Shown piece by piece: positions 7,562-16,456 of a stretch of 64,000 bases of DNA. The stretch is from an uncultured Clostridia bacterium (lineage in GTDB: Bacteria; Bacillota; Clostridia; Christensenellales; CAG-138). Each line of letters begins with the position of its first letter. Position 1 is the stretch's first letter. Location: NCBI GenBank assembly GCA_947168855.1, contig CAMVNO010000008.1, positions 1-64,000 of the forward strand. Direction: 5' to 3'. Position numbers and translations under genes: made by a program. Below the pieces are notes generated by a model. The model searched no databases. It was not told the origin of the DNA and was given only the letters and a program-made list of their open reading frames with translations.

Positions 7562-10156
7562 GTGGCAGACAATTTCGGTCTGAAGATCGGACTCGAAGGC
7601 GAAAAAGAATTCAAGAAAGCGCTGGCCGACATCAACGCCTCGTTTAAGGTTCTGGGCTCGGAGATGAAACTTGTCGCTTCGCAGTTCGACAAGAACGATA
7701 AATCGGTCAATGCGCTCACCTCCCGGAACGAGGTCCTGAACAAGGAGATCGAGGCGCAGAAGCAGAAGATCGAGGTCCTTCGCGCCGCGCTGCAGAATGC
7801 GGCGGAGTCGTTTGGCGAAAACGACCGCCGGACACAGGCGTGGCAGATCCAGCTGAACAATGCGGAAGCTGCGCTGAACGACATGGAGCGTGAGCTCGCT
7901 GACAACAATGCTGCCTTGGATGAAGCCAACGCCGGTTACGGTCGAGCCGAGGATGCGCTGGACGGCATGGACCGGGAAATGGACAACGTCACCGACAGCG
8001 CAGACGACATGGGCGACGAGATCGACGAAGCCGGGGACGCAGCCAAGGATTCCGAGAGCAAGTTCGAGAGCCTTGGCAACGTTCTGAAAACGGTCGGAGC
8101 CGCTATGGGTGCGGTGCTCGTTGCCGCAGGTGCTGCAGCCGTGAAGCTGGGCAAAGAGGTCATTTCCGCTTTTGCAGACTATGAGCAGCTTGTCGGCGGT
8201 ATCGATACCCTGTTCAAGGAATCGTCCGGCAAGCTGCAGGAGTACGCATCCAATGCGTACAAAACGGCAGGCCTGTCCGCAAACGAGTACATGGAGACGG
8301 TCACGTCCTTCTCGGCCAGCCTGATCGCGTCCCTTGGCGGGGATACGGAGAAAGCAGTCCAGTACGCGGATATGGCCATCACCGATATGTCGGATAACGC
8401 CAACAAGATGGGCTCCGATATGTCCGCGATCCAGAGCGCATATCAGGGGTTTGCCAAGCAGAACTATACGATGCTGGACAACCTGAAGCTGGGCTACGGC
8501 GGCACGAAAACCGAGATGGAGCGGCTTCTGAAGGACGCGCAGGCGATCTCAGGAATTGAGTACAACATCGAATCCTACGCGGATGTGGTCGAGGCGATCC
8601 ATGTCATTCAGACCAGCATGGACATCACCGGCACGACCGCTAAGGAAGCGGAGCATACGATCTCCGGGTCCATCAACTCCATGGACGGCGCGATCAAGAA
8701 CCTGATCACGGGCTTCGGACGTGCGGACGCGGATATGGACAAGCTCTGCAAGGATGTCGTGGACGCATTTAAGAGTGTGCTCAAAAACATCACGCCCGTT
8801 ATCCAGAACATTGTTTCTGCGCTGCCCTCCGTGGCGGGTGCGCTGATCAGTGCAATCGGTGAGCTGCTTCCTATGTTGCTCGAAACGGTGACGAGCCTTT
8901 TCTCGGAGGTGCTGAACACCATCCTGAAACTGCTCCCGAGCCTGATCCCTGCAGCGGTGCAGGCGGTCATGACGATCGTCAACGCTCTGATCGAGAACCT
9001 GCCGCTGATCATCGAGGCAGCGGTACAGCTGATCGCAACGCTGGTGCAGGGGATCGGTGAAGCGCTGCCTACCCTGATTCCGGCGGCGGTGCAGGCGATC
9101 ATCACGATCGTGCAGGGGCTGATCGAGAGCTTGCCCATGCTGCTGGATGCCGCGCTGCAGCTGATCGAGGGCTTTGCACAGGGCATCCTTGACGCGATCC
9201 CGGTCCTGATCGAGGCTTTGCCCGATCTCATTATGGCGATTATCGACTTTATCCTCGACGCGATCCCGCAAATCATCGATACGGGTATCAAGCTGCTGAC
9301 CTCGCTGGTGAACGCGCTGCCTACGATCATAGCGAAGATCGTCGAAGCGATTCCGAAGATCATCAATGGGATCATCAAGGCCGTCATCGGCGCAATCCCG
9401 CAGATCATTCAGGCGGGCATCGACCTCCTGGTCGCGCTGATTCAGGCGCTGCCGGAGATCATCACCACGATCGTAAAGGCCATCCCGGAAATCATCTCCG
9501 GCATCGTCGACGCGTTCATCGGGAACATCGACAAGATCATACAGGCCGGTGTCGAGCTCTTCGTGGCCCTGATCGAAAACCTGCCCACGATCATTGTGGA
9601 AATCGTAAAAGCCGTCCCGCAGATCGTGACCGGCATCGTCGAGGCGATCGTCGGACTCACCAGCAAAATGGCCGAAGCCGGTTCCAGCCTTCTTAAAGGC
9701 TTGTGGGAAGGCATCAGCGCCAGTGCAAGCTGGCTGTGGAACAAGGTGAAAGGCTGGGCCAACGGACTCTTGAAAAACATCAAGGGTCTGCTCGGCATCC
9801 ACTCTCCCTCCACGGTGTTTGCCGGAATCGGTGAGAACATGGGACTCGGCCTTGGCGAAGGCTTTGTCGACGCCATGTCGGATGTGGAGAAAGAGATGCA
9901 GAAAGCGATCCCGACCGATTTCGATCTGGACCCGGTCCGGGCTGCTGCCAATATCGACGCTTCCACGGTTCTGCCCTCGGGCAGTCTCTCTGTGGCTACT
10001 ACGGTTACGGCTATGTTTGAGCTCATGAAGACCTACCTTCCGCAGATGGGCGTCAGGCAGATCGTGACGGACACCGGGACAGTTATCGGCTGGCTTGCTC
10101 CTGAAATGGACAATGCGCTCGGGCAGATGCAGAAGCTGAAAGTGAGGTATGCATGA
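7562..10156 (+). CDS. Tape measure protein
   Basis: Sets tail length and is ejected with DNA. 864 residues, GTG start after AAGGAGGCGGTTCA. Residues about 1-150 are coiled coil (alternating Lys/Glu/Ala/Gln, for example NKEIEAQKQKIEVLRAAL). A membrane-like stretch lies near residue 180 (VGAAMGAVLVAAGAAAVKLG). Residues about 400-710 are a long hydrophobic repeat region built on units like LIQALPEIITTIVKAIPEII, repeated roughly a dozen times. The C-terminal motif GIHSPSTVFAGIGENMGLGL is typical of Firmicutes tape measure proteins. Overlaps the Dit gene by four bases. Confidence 0.94.
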   Translation: MADNFGLKIGLEGEKEFKKALADINASFKVLGSEMKLVASQFDKNDKSVNALTSRNEVLNKEIEAQKQKIEVLRAALQNAAESFGENDRRTQAWQIQLNNAEAALNDMERELADNNAALDEANAGYGRAEDALDGMDREMDNVTDSADDMGDEIDEAGDAAKDSESKFESLGNVLKTVGAAMGAVLVAAGAAAVKLGKEVISAFADYEQLVGGIDTLFKESSGKLQEYASNAYKTAGLSANEYMETVTSFSASLIASLGGDTEKAVQYADMAITDMSDNANKMGSDMSAIQSAYQGFAKQNYTMLDNLKLGYGGTKTEMERLLKDAQAISGIEYNIESYADVVEAIHVIQTSMDITGTTAKEAEHTISGSINSMDGAIKNLITGFGRADADMDKLCKDVVDAFKSVLKNITPVIQNIVSALPSVAGALISAIGELLPMLLETVTSLFSEVLNTILKLLPSLIPAAVQAVMTIVNALIENLPLIIEAAVQLIATLVQGIGEALPTLIPAAVQAIITIVQGLIESLPMLLDAALQLIEGFAQGILDAIPVLIEALPDLIMAIIDFILDAIPQIIDTGIKLLTSLVNALPTIIAKIVEAIPKIINGIIKAVIGAIPQIIQAGIDLLVALIQALPEIITTIVKAIPEIISGIVDAFIGNIDKIIQAGVELFVALIENLPTIIVEIVKAVPQIVTGIVEAIVGLTSKMAEAGSSLLKGLWEGISASASWLWNKVKGWANGLLKNIKGLLGIHSPSTVFAGIGENMGLGLGEGFVDAMSDVEKEMQKAIPTDFDLDPVRAAANIDASTVLPSGSLSVATTVTAMFELMKTYLPQMGVRQIVTDTGTVIGWLAPEMDNALGQMQKLKVRYA

Positions 10157-10791
10157 GCTATATCCAGTTCGGAAATGTAAACACGCAAACGCACTATGGG
10201 CTCATCGTAGCCCCGTATGAGATCCCCATGCCGCTGGCGCAGACGAACTTCGTGCAGGTTCCCGGCAGGGACGGGTCTCTGGATCTGACGGAGGCTTTCG
10301 ATGCGATCCGGTTCAACGATCGAATCATCTACATCACCTTGTACGCTACGGGCGAGTATGACGGTCGTGTCTCGAACTTCGTCAACACGGTCCACGGCAA
10401 GCGGATGCAGATCATATTCAGCAAGGACTCCACGCACTCTTACACAGGCCGCGTGGATGTGACGACTATCACGAAATATGACGGATACTGCGAGATCGCG
10501 CTGACCATCACGGCAGAGCCCTATAAGCAGGACCGGCAGGAGACCACTGTGACGGTGAACGGGAACGGAACCGCTGTCCTTACGAACGGCAGAATGCCTC
10601 TCGTTCCGCTGGTGACCAATTCGGAGCAGGCAACGCTGTCCTTCCAGTCCGGAGGCAGCACCGTCCGCCTAAACATGTCGCCGGGTGCGCATCTCAACGC
10701 GCAGTTCTATCTGCTGAGTGAGGAAGTGAAGCGAGTGACCGTTGAATCCACCGGAACGACGGTATTCGCCTTCAGAAAGGGCTCCCTATGA
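10153..10791 (+). CDS. Distal tail protein (Dit)
   Basis: Forms the hexameric hub at the tail tip that links tube and baseplate. 212 residues, ATGA overlap with the tape measure gene, GTGAGG upstream. The N-terminal part has the Dit pattern FVQVPGRDGSLDLTEAF followed by an N-domain beta belt; the C-terminal half is a galectin-like beta domain ending in VTVESTGTTVFAFRKGSL. Followed with overlap by the Tal gene, the normal order. Confidence 0.87.
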   Translation: MSYIQFGNVNTQTHYGLIVAPYEIPMPLAQTNFVQVPGRDGSLDLTEAFDAIRFNDRIIYITLYATGEYDGRVSNFVNTVHGKRMQIIFSKDSTHSYTGRVDVTTITKYDGYCEIALTITAEPYKQDRQETTVTVNGNGTAVLTNGRMPLVPLVTNSEQATLSFQSGGSTVRLNMSPGAHLNAQFYLLSEEVKRVTVESTGTTVFAFRKGSL

Positions 10792-12437
10792 TCTATACCA
10801 TTTACTCGAATACGGATCTGCTGCATGATCCGAGGTTTCCCAAGTATACCGTGATAGACCCGATTCTTGATCTTTCGGTCAACGAACCGGGTCTTTTAAC
10901 GTTCTCACTCCCGGACAATCACTCTGCTATCTCGCGGATGCAGAAACTGACGACGGTCATCAAGGTATACCGGGACGGGCGGCTGTTCTTTAAGGGCCGG
11001 GTCATCAAGGATGAGCGAACACTGTCCGGACAGACCAAGTACACTGCAGAAGGGTGTCTCGCCTATCTGATCGACAGTGTATGCGATCCGTATGAGTTCA
11101 CCGGAACGCCTGCTGAGTTCTTTGCGTTTTTGATCAACCGGCACAACGCATCCGTTTCTGCAAACCAGCAGTTCCTGATTGGAAACTGCACGGTGACGGC
11201 GGACTCGGAGATCGAGTCGCATTCCGTGCTTTATGATTCCACATGGCAGGTGCTGAAGGAGCGGCTCGTCAAGCGCTATGGCGGATACCTGCATGTTACG
11301 TACAACTATCTGGAAAAGCCGGTCCTGAACTGGCTTGCAAATCCTCCCGATACGGCGACGCAGACGATCCAGTTCGGGGAGAACCTGATCGACATTGCTG
11401 TCACGAAAGACGCCGATGAGACCTATACAGCCTGTGTTCCGCTTGGTGCACGGATGTCGGCAATCGACCCGGCATACGAAACGGACGCTCGGCTCACCGT
11501 GGCCGATGTGAACGACGGCGATCCGCACCTGATCGATTCAGCAAACGCAGCTATCTACGGGATCATCTATGCCCCGCTGTCCGAGACCACGTGGGACAGC
11601 ATCACGACGCCAACGAACCTGCTTCAGAAAGGTCAGGCGTGGCTGGCGTCGTCCGGCGCGAGGCTCAAGGAAACGATCTCGCTGACCGCTGTGGACCTGC
11701 ATTCCATGGATGCGGATATCGAGTGCTTCCAGTTCCTCGATCGCGTGATCGTGACCTGCGGGAATATCTGTCCGCAGGCGGAGTTCATTCTGACCAAAAT
11801 GACGATTCCGCTTCAGGACCCTGCGGCCATGCGGATCACGCTGGGCGACAGCCGGATCTCGCTGGTTGCAGACAACACGGGCCGGATGTCGGATGCGGAG
11901 AACCGGATCGAGAGCATCGAGGCCGATTACGTGACGAACAGCGAAGCGACCGAGATCGTGCAGCATGAGATCACGAACAACACGAGCATTATCCAGTCGG
12001 CGCAGCAGATCATCCTGTCCGCTCTGGAGGATTATGTCAAGACCTCTGATTTCAATGCGCTGCAGAGCTCGATCCAGACGACGCTGTCCGTCATGGCGGG
12101 GACCATCGAGGCGAATTTCACGGAAACGAGCTCGGAGATTTCTACGCTCAACGGCGATGTGTCCCAGCAGTTTGAGACGATCCGCAGCTTTATCCGCATG
12201 ATTGCATCAGGCATCGTGATCGGGGAAAGCTCCTCGCAGATCAAGCTGAAGCTGGAAAACGACATCCTCTACTTCTTTACCGGAGCCGAGGATTCCGTTT
12301 CCCCGGAGAACGCGATCGCGTACTTCTCTGCCGGAAAGCTGTATGTGAACACGGTGCAGATCCTGACCGGGATGCGGATCGGGCCGTTTGCATGGATGCC
12401 GGAGTCCGACAACCTGAACTTTAAACTACTGGAGTGA
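10788..12437 (+). CDS. Tail tip protein / tail-associated lysin scaffold (Tal)
   Basis: 549 residues, four-base overlap with Dit. N-terminal about 360 residues follow the prophage tail (gp18/Tal) architecture of four beta domains around the tip. The segments include LTFSLPDNHSAISRMQKL and SVLYDSTWQVLKERLVKRYGG. After residue about 365 there is a coiled-coil stalk (NRIESIEADYVTNSEATEI) and a short C-terminal beta cap. I see no catalytic peptidase motif, so it is probably a structural tip without an attached lysin. Acts at the cell surface during infection. Confidence 0.85.
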   Translation: MIYTIYSNTDLLHDPRFPKYTVIDPILDLSVNEPGLLTFSLPDNHSAISRMQKLTTVIKVYRDGRLFFKGRVIKDERTLSGQTKYTAEGCLAYLIDSVCDPYEFTGTPAEFFAFLINRHNASVSANQQFLIGNCTVTADSEIESHSVLYDSTWQVLKERLVKRYGGYLHVTYNYLEKPVLNWLANPPDTATQTIQFGENLIDIAVTKDADETYTACVPLGARMSAIDPAYETDARLTVADVNDGDPHLIDSANAAIYGIIYAPLSETTWDSITTPTNLLQKGQAWLASSGARLKETISLTAVDLHSMDADIECFQFLDRVIVTCGNICPQAEFILTKMTIPLQDPAAMRITLGDSRISLVADNTGRMSDAENRIESIEADYVTNSEATEIVQHEITNNTSIIQSAQQIILSALEDYVKTSDFNALQSSIQTTLSVMAGTIEANFTETSSEISTLNGDVSQQFETIRSFIRMIASGIVIGESSSQIKLKLENDILYFFTGAEDSVSPENAIAYFSAGKLYVNTVQILTGMRIGPFAWMPESDNLNFKLLE

Positions 12438-12441
12438 TGCT

Positions 12442-14511
12442 ATGGCTACGATTTCTTCCCCGATCCATTCGGGGTACACGATTATAAACGGGTCCATTTC
12501 CGGTTCCTCTTCTTCGAAGATCGGCACATGGATGGAGTACAAAGTGGTCTCGCAGTCGATCGAGAGCAATACCTCGAAGATCCGATTCTATGTGATGCTT
12601 GCGACGTTGTCCGGGTCCTACAACGTCTATGCGAACAACCATTCCGGCACGAACCGTGGTGCCATGTCCGTCACAGCAAACGGGTCCACCATCTATACCC
12701 GTGAGAAGAATGGCTTTGCGACCGGTACCGTTCCGTCTGCCGGGAACTATGTATCGCAATATGACCAGGGGTACAGCAGCGCAGCCGGAGTCCCATTTCT
12801 GACGATACTGACCGATAACGCATCGTCGGAGTCGGGGGCATACGGGGAGTACACCGTTACCCATAACTCCGACGGTACCGGGAGCGTGACGCTGGCATGG
12901 TCCGGCGACTGCTCTTTCTCCTCTTCGATCGGAATCATCACGGGTTCGGCAACGATCTCGCTTCCAACGATCCCGCGATCCACGACGCCTTCCGTCGGTA
13001 CGCTGACGATGGGCTCGGCGTCCACGATCACACTCAGTCCGGCGTCGTCTTCGTTTACGCACACGCTGCGGTACCAGGTCGGGTCCGCGTCGGGGACGAT
13101 CATTACGAAAACGGCCAGCACTTCGGTTAGCTGGACGCCTGCGCTGACGCTTGCCAATCAGGTGCCGAATGCAACGGCGGCTGTTGGAACGCTGTACTGC
13201 GATACGTATTCAGGCAGCACGCTCGTCGGAACGAAGTCCGTTTCGATCACGCTGAACGTGCCGTCGTCGGTCGTTCCGTCTGCTACGTACACTCTGGCGG
13301 ATTCCAACTCAGCCATTGCAACGAAGTTCTCCGCATTCATTCAGTCGAAGTCCAAGGTCAAGGTGACGATCACGGCCAGCGGCGCATACGGCTCCACAAT
13401 CGCATCCGTGACGACGACCATCAACGGCACGACCTATACTGGCACGTCGTTTACCACGGACTTTCTGACCGGCAGCGGCACACAGTCGATCTCTATCACG
13501 GTAAAGGACTCCCGCTCTCGAACGAAGACCGTGTCAGGAACGTTCAGCGTGCTGGCGTATAAGTCGCCTTCGGTAACGGATGTGGCGGTGTTCCGCTGTA
13601 ACAGTTCCGGCGTGGCGTCCCATACCGGGACATACGCGTCGGTCAAGCTAAAGGCAACGATCACCTCCCTGAACAGTAAGAACGATGCCTCGATCGTGAT
13701 CCAGCAGAAGCGGAAGACGGCGACATCGTACTCGAACCTGAAAACATGGACCGGGTCGTATTCGATCAATGGGACCTATGTTGTGGGCGGTTCCCTATCG
13801 AACCAGTATGCCTACGACATCCGGATTTCTGTGTCCGACTACTTTGAAACCGTGTACGCATATGCGGACCTCGCCACGGCGGACACCATCTTCTCCATTC
13901 GCAACAACGGTCTCGGCCTTGCGATCGGCAAGATCTGTGAGCAGAACAAGTTCGAGGTCGGATGGCAATCCGAGTTCCATGAGGACGTCACCTTCGACGG
14001 TGACGTTTCTTTTTCGAGCCTTGCATGGCTCAGGGACGCGATCTTCCCGGTTGGGTCCATCCGCATGACGACCAGTACCACAGGCGCGACCACGTTCCTC
14101 GGCGGGACATGGGTGCTGTGGGGCGCTGGCAAGGTGCCGGTCGGTGTGGACTCCAGCGACTCGGATTTCAGCACGGTGGAAAAGACCGGTGGCGCGAAAA
14201 CAGTCACGCTGGCAGCGGCGAACATGCCGAGCCACAACCATGCGCTGTCCAGCGGTACAGTGACCGTCACGGCGGTGGATGGGCATACGCATCAGGCATC
14301 GTCCGGTACCTACAAGGTCGGTTCCGGTTCGGGCAGTTCCTATAAGTACTTCACGAACGGCGGCTCGACCGGACCTACAACAACAGGATCAGGCGGCGGA
14401 CACACGCATACGGCGACCTTGTCCGGGAACACCGGCTCCAAGGGCAGCGGCACGGCGCATAACAACGTGCAGCCGTACATCACCTGCTATTTCTATAAAC
14501 GAACGGCATAA
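12442..14511 (+). CDS. Receptor-binding tail fibre / baseplate protein
   Basis: 689 residues, ATG four bases after the Tal stop. The N-terminal 500 residues are Ser/Thr-rich beta sandwiches typical of the siphovirus DUF859 group (SGYTIINGSISGSSSSKIGT, ITLSPASSSFTHTLRYQ). A short phage-type linker LGLAIGKICEQNKFEVGW follows at about residue 490. The C-terminal 160 residues resemble the gp10/collar-type receptor-binding domain: VGSIRMTTSTTGATTFLGGTW, then Gly-rich loops with His pairs (MPSHNHAL, GHTHQA, GGHTHTA) and the terminal NNVQPYITCYFYKRTA. The HxH repeats suggest metal-stabilised trimers. Determines host binding. Confidence 0.85.
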   Translation: MATISSPIHSGYTIINGSISGSSSSKIGTWMEYKVVSQSIESNTSKIRFYVMLATLSGSYNVYANNHSGTNRGAMSVTANGSTIYTREKNGFATGTVPSAGNYVSQYDQGYSSAAGVPFLTILTDNASSESGAYGEYTVTHNSDGTGSVTLAWSGDCSFSSSIGIITGSATISLPTIPRSTTPSVGTLTMGSASTITLSPASSSFTHTLRYQVGSASGTIITKTASTSVSWTPALTLANQVPNATAAVGTLYCDTYSGSTLVGTKSVSITLNVPSSVVPSATYTLADSNSAIATKFSAFIQSKSKVKVTITASGAYGSTIASVTTTINGTTYTGTSFTTDFLTGSGTQSISITVKDSRSRTKTVSGTFSVLAYKSPSVTDVAVFRCNSSGVASHTGTYASVKLKATITSLNSKNDASIVIQQKRKTATSYSNLKTWTGSYSINGTYVVGGSLSNQYAYDIRISVSDYFETVYAYADLATADTIFSIRNNGLGLAIGKICEQNKFEVGWQSEFHEDVTFDGDVSFSSLAWLRDAIFPVGSIRMTTSTTGATTFLGGTWVLWGAGKVPVGVDSSDSDFSTVEKTGGAKTVTLAAANMPSHNHALSSGTVTVTAVDGHTHQASSGTYKVGSGSGSSYKYFTNGGSTGPTTTGSGGGHTHTATLSGNTGSKGSGTAHNNVQPYITCYFYKRTA

Positions 14512-14525
14512 GGAGGATTTTTATC

Positions 14526-14951
14526 ATGAAGGAATTCTGGATCTCGATTCAAGTGGCATTCACCGCTGTCGGCGGCTGGCTTGGGTGGTTTCTCGGCGGC
14601 TGCGACGGCCTGCTCTACGCGCTTCTGGCGTTTGTGGTGATCGACTACATCACCGGCGTCATGTGCGCGGTGGTCGATAAGAAGCTGTCCTCGGCCATCG
14701 GGTTTCGAGGCATTTTCAAGAAGGTGCTGATTTTTGCACTGGTGGGTATCGGGCACATCCTCGACACCTATGTGATCGGAACCGGCTCGGTGCTCCGGAC
14801 GGCGATCATCTTTTTCTACCTCTCCAATGAAGGCGTATCCCTGATCGAGAACGCAGCACATCTGGGGCTTCCGGTGCCCGAAAAGCTGAAAGCGGTTCTG
14901 GAACAGCTGCATGACCGCGCTGAAAAGGAGGATGACGACGATGGCGAATAG
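14526..14951 (+). CDS. Phage holin (toxin secretion/phage lysis holin family)
   Basis: Makes the membrane lesion that releases or activates the endolysin. 141 residues, ATG after AAGGAGGATTTTTATC. Hydrophobic segments at about residues 8-30, 31-50 and 70-100, with the family signature FVVIDYITGVMCAVVDKK and SSAIGFRGIFKKVLIF. Charged C-terminal tail ends EKEDDDDGE. The endolysin gene starts inside its last codons, coupling their translation. Confidence 0.93.
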   Translation: MKEFWISIQVAFTAVGGWLGWFLGGCDGLLYALLAFVVIDYITGVMCAVVDKKLSSAIGFRGIFKKVLIFALVGIGHILDTYVIGTGSVLRTAIIFFYLSNEGVSLIENAAHLGLPVPEKLKAVLEQLHDRAEKEDDDDGE

Positions 14952-15732
14952 GCTCAAGACCTTCCTCGACTACCTGCACGAGCAGGTGACCAACCACTCC
15001 ATCTACGTCTGGGGAGCGCAGGGTCAGCAGGGACCGGCTATCACGGAGGCGTGGATCAAGCGCCGGGAGACGTCGGATGCGAACTATAAGCGTGCGGTCG
15101 CGTTCTGGAAGAAGCAGTGCGATGCTGGATACGGTGACGTGCTTCGGGCGTTCGACTGTTCCGGCCTTGGAATGTTCTGGCTGCAGAATGTGTCCGGGAT
15201 ACTGAAATCCGACTGCAACGCCCACGGGCTCTACGGCAAATGCAAGAAGATCACGAAAGCCAACCTCCGGGTTGGTGATTTTGTTTTCAAAATTAACAGC
15301 TCCGGCAGGGCGACGCACATCGGGTACGTGGCGGACACGGATATCAACGTCATCGAGGCGCTGGGCCGAGACTACGGCGTGGTCAAGCGTCCGCTTTCCA
15401 AGGGCAACTGGAACGGATTCGGCAGGCCGCCCTTCTGGACCGAGGAAGAGGTCCGGGAGATCGAGGGCGATCCTCAGCCGGAACCGGAGCCTGCACCGCC
15501 GGGCGGGTTCGTTTTCAACCGTCCGCTGAAGTACGGGTGCCGGGGCGAGGATGTTTGCGAACTGAAGAAGCTGCTTGCAGCGGCTGGCTTTGACGGGCTT
15601 ACGATCGGAAACAAAAACTACTACTCGAAAACAAAGAAGGTCGTGAAAGCGTATCAGAAATCAGCGGGGCTTCAAGTTGACGGCAAGGCTGGGCCGCTGA
15701 CGATCACCGCGCTCGGCGGCACATACAGGTAA
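14941..15732 (+). CDS. Endolysin: NlpC/P60 peptidase plus peptidoglycan-binding domain
   Basis: Cuts the host wall at the end of the lytic cycle. 263 residues; ATG 14941 has AAAAGGAGG nine bases upstream, so this start is preferred over an in-frame ATG 30 bases earlier. Catalytic Cys in FDCSGLGMFWLQ (about residue 75) and His in ATHIGYVAD (about 127) mark an NlpC/P60-type cysteine peptidase. A Pro/Glu linker (PQPEPEPAPPG) leads to a PG_binding_1 repeat (LKYGCRGEDVCELKKLL, later LQVDGKAGPLTITALGG). No signal peptide, consistent with holin-dependent export. Confidence 0.92.
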   Translation: MANRLKTFLDYLHEQVTNHSIYVWGAQGQQGPAITEAWIKRRETSDANYKRAVAFWKKQCDAGYGDVLRAFDCSGLGMFWLQNVSGILKSDCNAHGLYGKCKKITKANLRVGDFVFKINSSGRATHIGYVADTDINVIEALGRDYGVVKRPLSKGNWNGFGRPPFWTEEEVREIEGDPQPEPEPAPPGGFVFNRPLKYGCRGEDVCELKKLLAAAGFDGLTIGNKNYYSKTKKVVKAYQKSAGLQVDGKAGPLTITALGGTYR

Positions 15733-15739
15733 CATGAAT

Positions 15740-15778
15740 GGCTCATCAGGGTTTTCCTTGGTGGGCCGTTCTTTTTTT
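15740..15778 (+). terminator. Intrinsic terminator after the phage late operon
   Basis: GGCTCATCAGG pairs with CCTTGGTGGGCC (with G-U pairs) around a short loop, followed by a T-rich run ending in seven Ts. It separates the structural/lysis operon from the recombinase module. Confidence 0.7.
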
Positions 15779-15854
15779 GCCCTTTTTCGTCAAATCGGGT
15801 GCGTCGCCTCCATTGGGAAGTGAGGGGAACCCTCTCGGAATGGAGACACAACGC

Positions 15855-16241
15855 ATGACCAATGAGCAAATAGAACACATTACCCGCTTACAGCAGAGCG
15901 GGAAAGGATACAGGGCGATTGCCGCAGAAACCGGCATCCCGATCAACTCGGTCAAGAGCTGGTGCAGGCGGCATCCCGTAGGAGCCGAATCGCAGACGGC
16001 TTGTCAGCAGTGCGGAGCCCCGCTCTGTCAGACACCCGGCAAACGCCAGCGCCGGTTCTGCTCCGATCGCTGCAGGCTGCTGTGGTGGGGCGAGCATCCG
16101 GAATGCAGGACGGGCCGCGCCAAGTATCTGCACACCTGTCGGTTTTGCGGACGGGAGTTCACGAACAACCGGATCACGGCCAGCTACTGCAGCCGTGCCT
16201 GCTTTGCGAGGGCCAGAGCGCAGGTGGCGTCGGATGGATAA
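15855..16241 (+). CDS. HTH and zinc-finger regulatory protein
   Basis: 128 residues from ATG 15855 (GGAG nine bases upstream); ATG 15840 in frame is an alternative. N-terminal helix-turn-helix (SGKGYRAIAAETGIPINSVK) of the resolvase/sigma-like type. Two Cys-rich zinc motifs follow: CQQCGAPLC with FCSDRC, and CRFCGREF with YCSRAC. Such proteins often sit just upstream of SHOCT and serine recombinase genes in clostridial mobile elements. A role in controlling integration or excision is inferred. Its last bases overlap the SHOCT gene. Confidence 0.7.
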   Translation: MTNEQIEHITRLQQSGKGYRAIAAETGIPINSVKSWCRRHPVGAESQTACQQCGAPLCQTPGKRQRRFCSDRCRLLWWGEHPECRTGRAKYLHTCRFCGREFTNNRITASYCSRACFARARAQVASDG

Positions 16242-16440
16242 GGCTCTGTACGAGAAGGTCAGGGGCTACCGGACTTCGCTTGCGATCGTGAAAGAGATGC
16301 AGGAAAGCGGACTCATCACCGCTCACGACTATGCCCAGATCAGCCTGATTCTGGCGGGAAAGTACGGTCTGAAAACATCCACAATATTCTCCGAAATTGA
16401 CTTGCTATGTGTGGAGAGTAGAGGTAATATCCGACACTAA
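16234..16440 (+). CDS. SHOCT-domain small protein
   Basis: 68 residues, ATG overlapping the end of the HTH gene by eight bases. The central motif LAIVKEMQESGLITAHDYAQI is a SHOCT-type helical hairpin (short C-terminal-type domain), here free-standing. It is commonly encoded immediately before serine recombinases in gut Clostridia prophages and ICEs. Its molecular role is unknown; cofactor or directionality function for the recombinases is a guess from context. Confidence 0.65.
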   Translation: MDKALYEKVRGYRTSLAIVKEMQESGLITAHDYAQISLILAGKYGLKTSTIFSEIDLLCVESRGNIRH

Positions 16441-16456
16441 CAAAGGGGGTGATGCA